DNA from: CALSMU01 sp965230225
Lineage (GTDB): Bacteria > Bacteroidota > Bacteroidia > Flavobacteriales_D > Parvicellaceae
Direction of reading: 5' to 3'
Length of the DNA stretch: 64,000 nt
Assembly (NCBI GenBank): GCA_965230225.1
Contig: CBDDKM010000003.1
Span: 434,001-498,000 of the forward strand
Positions 61,063-64,000 of this stretch are shown here, piece after piece (position 1 is the first letter of the stretch; every line of letters begins with the position of its first letter). The notes under the pieces were generated by a model. The model did no database searches. It worked only from the letters and a program-made list of their open reading frames with translations, and was not told where the DNA came from. Both the position numbers and the translations under genes were made by a program.

Positions 61063-62205
61063 ATGTCTTTCCAATCTTTAGGATTACCTCAGTATTTAGT
61101 TGAAACCTTAGAAAAGAGAGAGTTTGAAAAACCATATCCAATTCAGGAACAGGTAATTCCCGCTACTCTAAAGGGAGATGACATCATGGGGATAGCTCCA
61201 ACCGGATCGGGTAAAACGGCTAGTTATGTTTTACCTATTCTTAGTTTAATGGAGGGAGAAACCAAAACGAAGAACAGGCATGTAAGTGTATTGATAATGG
61301 TGCCAACAAGAGAACTGGCTGTTCAGGTAAAAGATGTGTTCCGACAAATGAGCATGAACCTTCCGGAACGAGTAAAGGTCCTGGCAGTTTTTGGAGGAGT
61401 ATCCATTAATCCTCAAATGATCGCCATGCAAAATACGAAGGTTTTAATTGCAACTCCTGGAAGGTTAATTGAATTGGTGGAGTCCAATGCGGTTCAATTA
61501 AAAGAGGTAAAAATGTTAGTCTTAGACGAGGCAGATAAAATGCTTAGTATGGGATTTAAAGCAGAAATGGACCGAATTTTTGGATTTCTGCCCAAAAAAC
61601 GTCAGAATTTACTTTTTTCAGCCACATTAAATAAAAATGTAAAAGGAATCAACCGAGCATTGCTGAATGATCCAACTGTTGTAAAAATAGGAGAGAAGAA
61701 AACAGATTTAACACTGATCAATCAAACGGGGTATTTTGTCTCACCCGAAAACAAAGGCCCTTTACTACGGTATATCATTAAAAGCAACAACCTCGATCAG
61801 GTATTGATCTTTGTTGCGTCAACATTTAAAGCGGATTCGTTGGTTGACAAACTGAAGAAGAATGGTATTCAGGCAAACGCCATTCATGGTAAAAAAAGTC
61901 AGGGAGCTAGAACAGAAGCTTTGAGAAGGTTCAAGTCCGGTAATTTAAGAGTTCTAGTGGCAACAGACTTGTTAGCCAGAGGAATAGACATCGAGTTCTT
62001 GCCTTGTGTAATCAATTATGAATTGCCAAGATCTCCTAAAGATTATATTCACAGAATTGGAAGAACTGGAAGAGCGGAAAACCCGGGTGATGCCATTTCT
62101 TTAATCACCCCGGAAGAACAACATCATTTTAAGGTAATTCAGAAGAAAATGGGTCGTTGGGTAGATATGATTGATAGTGCCAGAATAGATTTTCAAGGAT
62201 ATTAG
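61063..62205 (+). CDS. DEAD-box RNA helicase
   Basis: The 380-residue protein is the core two-domain helicase without long extensions. It has the Q motif (Y-P-I-Q-E-Q-V-I-P), Walker A A-P-T-G-S-G-K-T at 45-52, P-T-R-E-L at 81-85, D155-E-A-D158, S-A-T at 186-188 and H-R-I-G-R-T-G-R near 330. It resembles RhlE-type enzymes that remodel ribosome assembly intermediates or mRNA, but lacks the basic C-terminal tail common in RhlE. It is monocistronic. Confidence 0.95.
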   Translation: MSFQSLGLPQYLVETLEKREFEKPYPIQEQVIPATLKGDDIMGIAPTGSGKTASYVLPILSLMEGETKTKNRHVSVLIMVPTRELAVQVKDVFRQMSMNLPERVKVLAVFGGVSINPQMIAMQNTKVLIATPGRLIELVESNAVQLKEVKMLVLDEADKMLSMGFKAEMDRIFGFLPKKRQNLLFSATLNKNVKGINRALLNDPTVVKIGEKKTDLTLINQTGYFVSPENKGPLLRYIIKSNNLDQVLIFVASTFKADSLVDKLKKNGIQANAIHGKKSQGARTEALRRFKSGNLRVLVATDLLARGIDIEFLPCVINYELPRSPKDYIHRIGRTGRAENPGDAISLITPEEQHHFKVIQKKMGRWVDMIDSARIDFQGY

Positions 62206-62501
62206 TGGATTTCAATTATAAACGGAGATAGTTACTCTAATTGACTCAAATTTAGGTTGGTAGGGTTTGGATATTCTGAAAAGAAAATGATTAAAATCTT
62301 AAAATTAGTTAGAGAATATTTTCTGTTGTTTACTAGGGAGTAGGGTGAAGTAATTGGCAAAAAGATAATTTTTAGTTTAGTTCTTTTCTCTGATTAGGAT
62401 CACAATATTTAAAGTGCATCTCCTACACCAAAATCTAAATAAGTGGTGGGTAATGCTATCTTAGATAGCTGAAACTCAAACCCTTAAAACTCATAACCAG
62501 C
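62206..62501. other. intergenic region before the Omp28-like gene
   Basis: The 296 bases contain no convincing frame. The only notable site is a perfect palindrome GCTATCT-T-AGATAGC at 62455-62469, 33 bases before the ATG, which contains TATCTTAG in a -7-like position and may be an operator or promoter. Confidence 0.35.
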
Positions 62502-64000
62502 ATGAAACAATTTAGTTTAGCCGCTTTCGCGGCCCTATTGTCTGTTTCTACTAGTTTAGCACAAAGCCAACGACTCGTGCTAGTAGAACATTTTACACAG
62601 GCATCTTGCGGACCATGTGCCGCAGCAAATCCAACTTTAGAGGCAACTCTTAACTCTAACTCCACCAAGGCGGTATCCATTAAACACCAGGTTTCGTGGC
62701 CGGGATCGGATCCAATGAACGCTCATTATCCGGCGGGGCCTAACGACAGAAGGGTCTATTATGGAGTGTCCGGAGTACCAAATACTGTACTGGGGGGAAC
62801 TTCCGGTCCAGGTGCACCGAACACCATTGTTACCAATTCAACCATTAACAACAGGTATGCGGTTCCATCTCCATTCGATATGAGCGTAAGTTTTACTAAA
62901 ACAGCCAGTGCTATCACGGCGAATGTGGATGTAACTTGTACACAAGCGGTATCCGGTAACCTGAAATTGCATATTGTTGTAATTGAAAAGCATATTTCAT
63001 TTAGTTCCCCACCAGGATCTAACGGAGAAACTGATTTTCATAACGTCATGAAACAGATGTTACCTAATACTAGTGGAACCACATTAGCTAGTTCATGGGC
63101 TGTTAACGATAATCAGTCGTTTTCGGAATCCTGGACATGGTCTAATGTATATGATGAAAATGAATTAGCTGTTGTAGCTTTTATTCAAGATCATAGTACC
63201 AAGGAAGTACATCAGGCTGGGTATGCCAGTGCTGTTTCACCCTCGCTAAATGATGATATAGGAATAAGCGATGTTGTTAATGGTGGGAATATTTGTAGTA
63301 CCTCATTTACGCCACAAGTGACTTTAACGAATTATGGTTTAAATACCTTAACAGCAGCGGATGTCATTTATGATATTGATGGTGGAGCCTCCAGTACTTT
63401 TAATTGGGCTGGTTCTCTTGCTTCTGGAGCATCTACAAATGTTACTTTACCAGCAACAACTGTTACGGCAGGTTATCATACTTTCAATGTTGCTACATCT
63501 CAACCTAATGGGGTTGCAGATCAAAATGCTTCTAATGATAACCTTTCCGAACCTTTATCTGTTGGAACTGAAACGATAGATGTGAACATAACAACAGATT
63601 GTTGGGGGAGTGAAACCACCTGGGAAATTAACGATGCTTCCGGGAACACCTGGGTGTCTGGAGGAGGATATCCTAATGTTACTGGTGGGGATACTTATTC
63701 TTCGGCAGTATGTTTAATACCTGGACAATGCTATGATTTTGTAATTAATGATGGCTATGGAGATGGTATGTATGGATCGCAGTATGGGAGCTGTACGGTT
63801 AATGGAACATATTCTATTGAAGATCAATCTTCAACAGTTCTGGCAACCATGCAAGCAGCAAACTCCAATTTTGGTAATCAGGAAATAAATAATTTTTGTG
63901 TGCCTACCAATCCTGTAAGCAACTTTAGTGCCTCTCCTACAACTGTTTGCGAGGGAGAATCGGTTACATTTTCAGACCTAAGTACAGGTAGTATAACAGG
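62502..64000 (+). CDS. secreted Omp28-like protein with PKD domain (partial, C-terminus outside window)
   Basis: The frame is open from ATG 62502 to the right edge (499 codons). A signal peptide (M-K-Q-F-S-L-A-A-F-A-A-L-L...S-L-A) precedes an Omp28-like thioredoxin-fold domain with C36-G-P-C39 in T-Q-A-S-C-G-P-C-A-A-A-N-P, typical of the Omp28-related proteins of Bacteroidota. A CARDB-type beta domain follows at about 250-340, then a Trp/Gly-rich repeat region (D-C-W-G-S-E-T-T-W-E-I) and the beginning of a PKD domain (F-S-A-S-P-T-T-V-C-E-G-E-S-V-T-F). A T9SS sorting domain is expected beyond the window. Confidence 0.88.
   Translation, partial: MKQFSLAAFAALLSVSTSLAQSQRLVLVEHFTQASCGPCAAANPTLEATLNSNSTKAVSIKHQVSWPGSDPMNAHYPAGPNDRRVYYGVSGVPNTVLGGTSGPGAPNTIVTNSTINNRYAVPSPFDMSVSFTKTASAITANVDVTCTQAVSGNLKLHIVVIEKHISFSSPPGSNGETDFHNVMKQMLPNTSGTTLASSWAVNDNQSFSESWTWSNVYDENELAVVAFIQDHSTKEVHQAGYASAVSPSLNDDIGISDVVNGGNICSTSFTPQVTLTNYGLNTLTAADVIYDIDGGASSTFNWAGSLASGASTNVTLPATTVTAGYHTFNVATSQPNGVADQNASNDNLSEPLSVGTETIDVNITTDCWGSETTWEINDASGNTWVSGGGYPNVTGGDTYSSAVCLIPGQCYDFVINDGYGDGMYGSQYGSCTVNGTYSIEDQSSTVLATMQAANSNFGNQEINNFCVPTNPVSNFSASPTTVCEGESVTFSDLSTGSIT

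Noticed and set aside
1..64000. Defence system, prophage or CRISPR array
   Set aside because: I looked for regular short repeats, integrases, phage structural genes and known defence domains and found none; the only nuclease-like pattern is the short split gene at 2109-2542, which is too weak to call.

Overview
The window looks like chromosomal DNA of an AT-rich member of the Bacteroidota, most likely a marine or freshwater Flavobacteriales-type gliding lineage. The evidence is: secreted proteins with type IX secretion (T9SS) sorting domains, a PorP/SprF-type protein, PKD-repeat adhesins, DUF6089, DUF5522, DUF2490 and DUF4476 proteins, a hybrid-type sensor kinase with a two-component propeller, no Shine-Dalgarno-like spacing, and repeated matches to the Bacteroidota promoter element TAnnTTTG just upstream of genes. 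The family assignment of the organism is inference. I see no rRNA, tRNA, CRISPR array, prophage or intact insertion sequence.

Layout. 1-5.3 kb: an ABC transporter pair (FtsX-like permease cut by the left edge, plus ATPase), a membrane-anchored GH25 lysozyme, a small gene split by an in-phase A AAA AAG slippery heptamer, a T9SS type A cargo protein and a MuiA/DUF4139 protein. 5.3-12.5 kb: a giant PKD-repeat protein that stops inside its last domain and has no sorting domain, divergent from a miniature secreted protein that is almost only a type B sorting domain, followed by PorP/SprF. 12.5-22.4 kb: YwqK-like/EF-hand protein, TVP38 membrane protein, aldehyde dehydrogenase, membrane-anchored MutS homologue, NagZ-like GH3, and a LytTR response regulator with its propeller kinase. 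22.4-30 kb: UvrB, two DUF6089 outer-membrane paralogues, and an operon of a nitronate-monooxygenase-like enzyme with an active/inactive M16 peptidase pair. 30-37.4 kb: a fibronectin-III/type B sorting-domain protein, an RluA pseudouridine synthase lacking a canonical start codon, YgiQ radical SAM protein, EF-P and a VOC protein.

37.4-43.6 kb is a compact regulatory and lipid locus. An alpha-oxoamine synthase fused to an acyltransferase (predicted sphingolipid or sulfonolipid synthesis) is flanked by a STAS-like protein, a soluble histidine kinase, a NarL-type regulator, a degenerate receiver and a receiver-only paralogue. 43.8-55.9 kb holds housekeeping and envelope genes: DUF4476, SDR, ProC, an ECF sigma/Spy-like stress operon, urocanate hydratase, an AI-2E/MscS pair, DUF2490, DUF5522 and PepD. 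56-61 kb is a second ECF sigma locus: sigma factor, TPR anti-sigma-like protein, lipoprotein and TPR protein, preceded by three secreted proteins that carry a TonB-receptor plug (one degenerate) but no barrel. Two of the plug genes share a nearly identical promoter region that resembles an ECF-type promoter. The window ends with a DEAD-box helicase and a partial Omp28/PKD protein.

The parts most worth follow-up are the barrel-less plug/ECF locus, the PKD giant with its separate sorting-domain partner, the synthase-acyltransferase fusion with its regulators, the possible programmed frameshift, and the RluA gene without a normal start codon.
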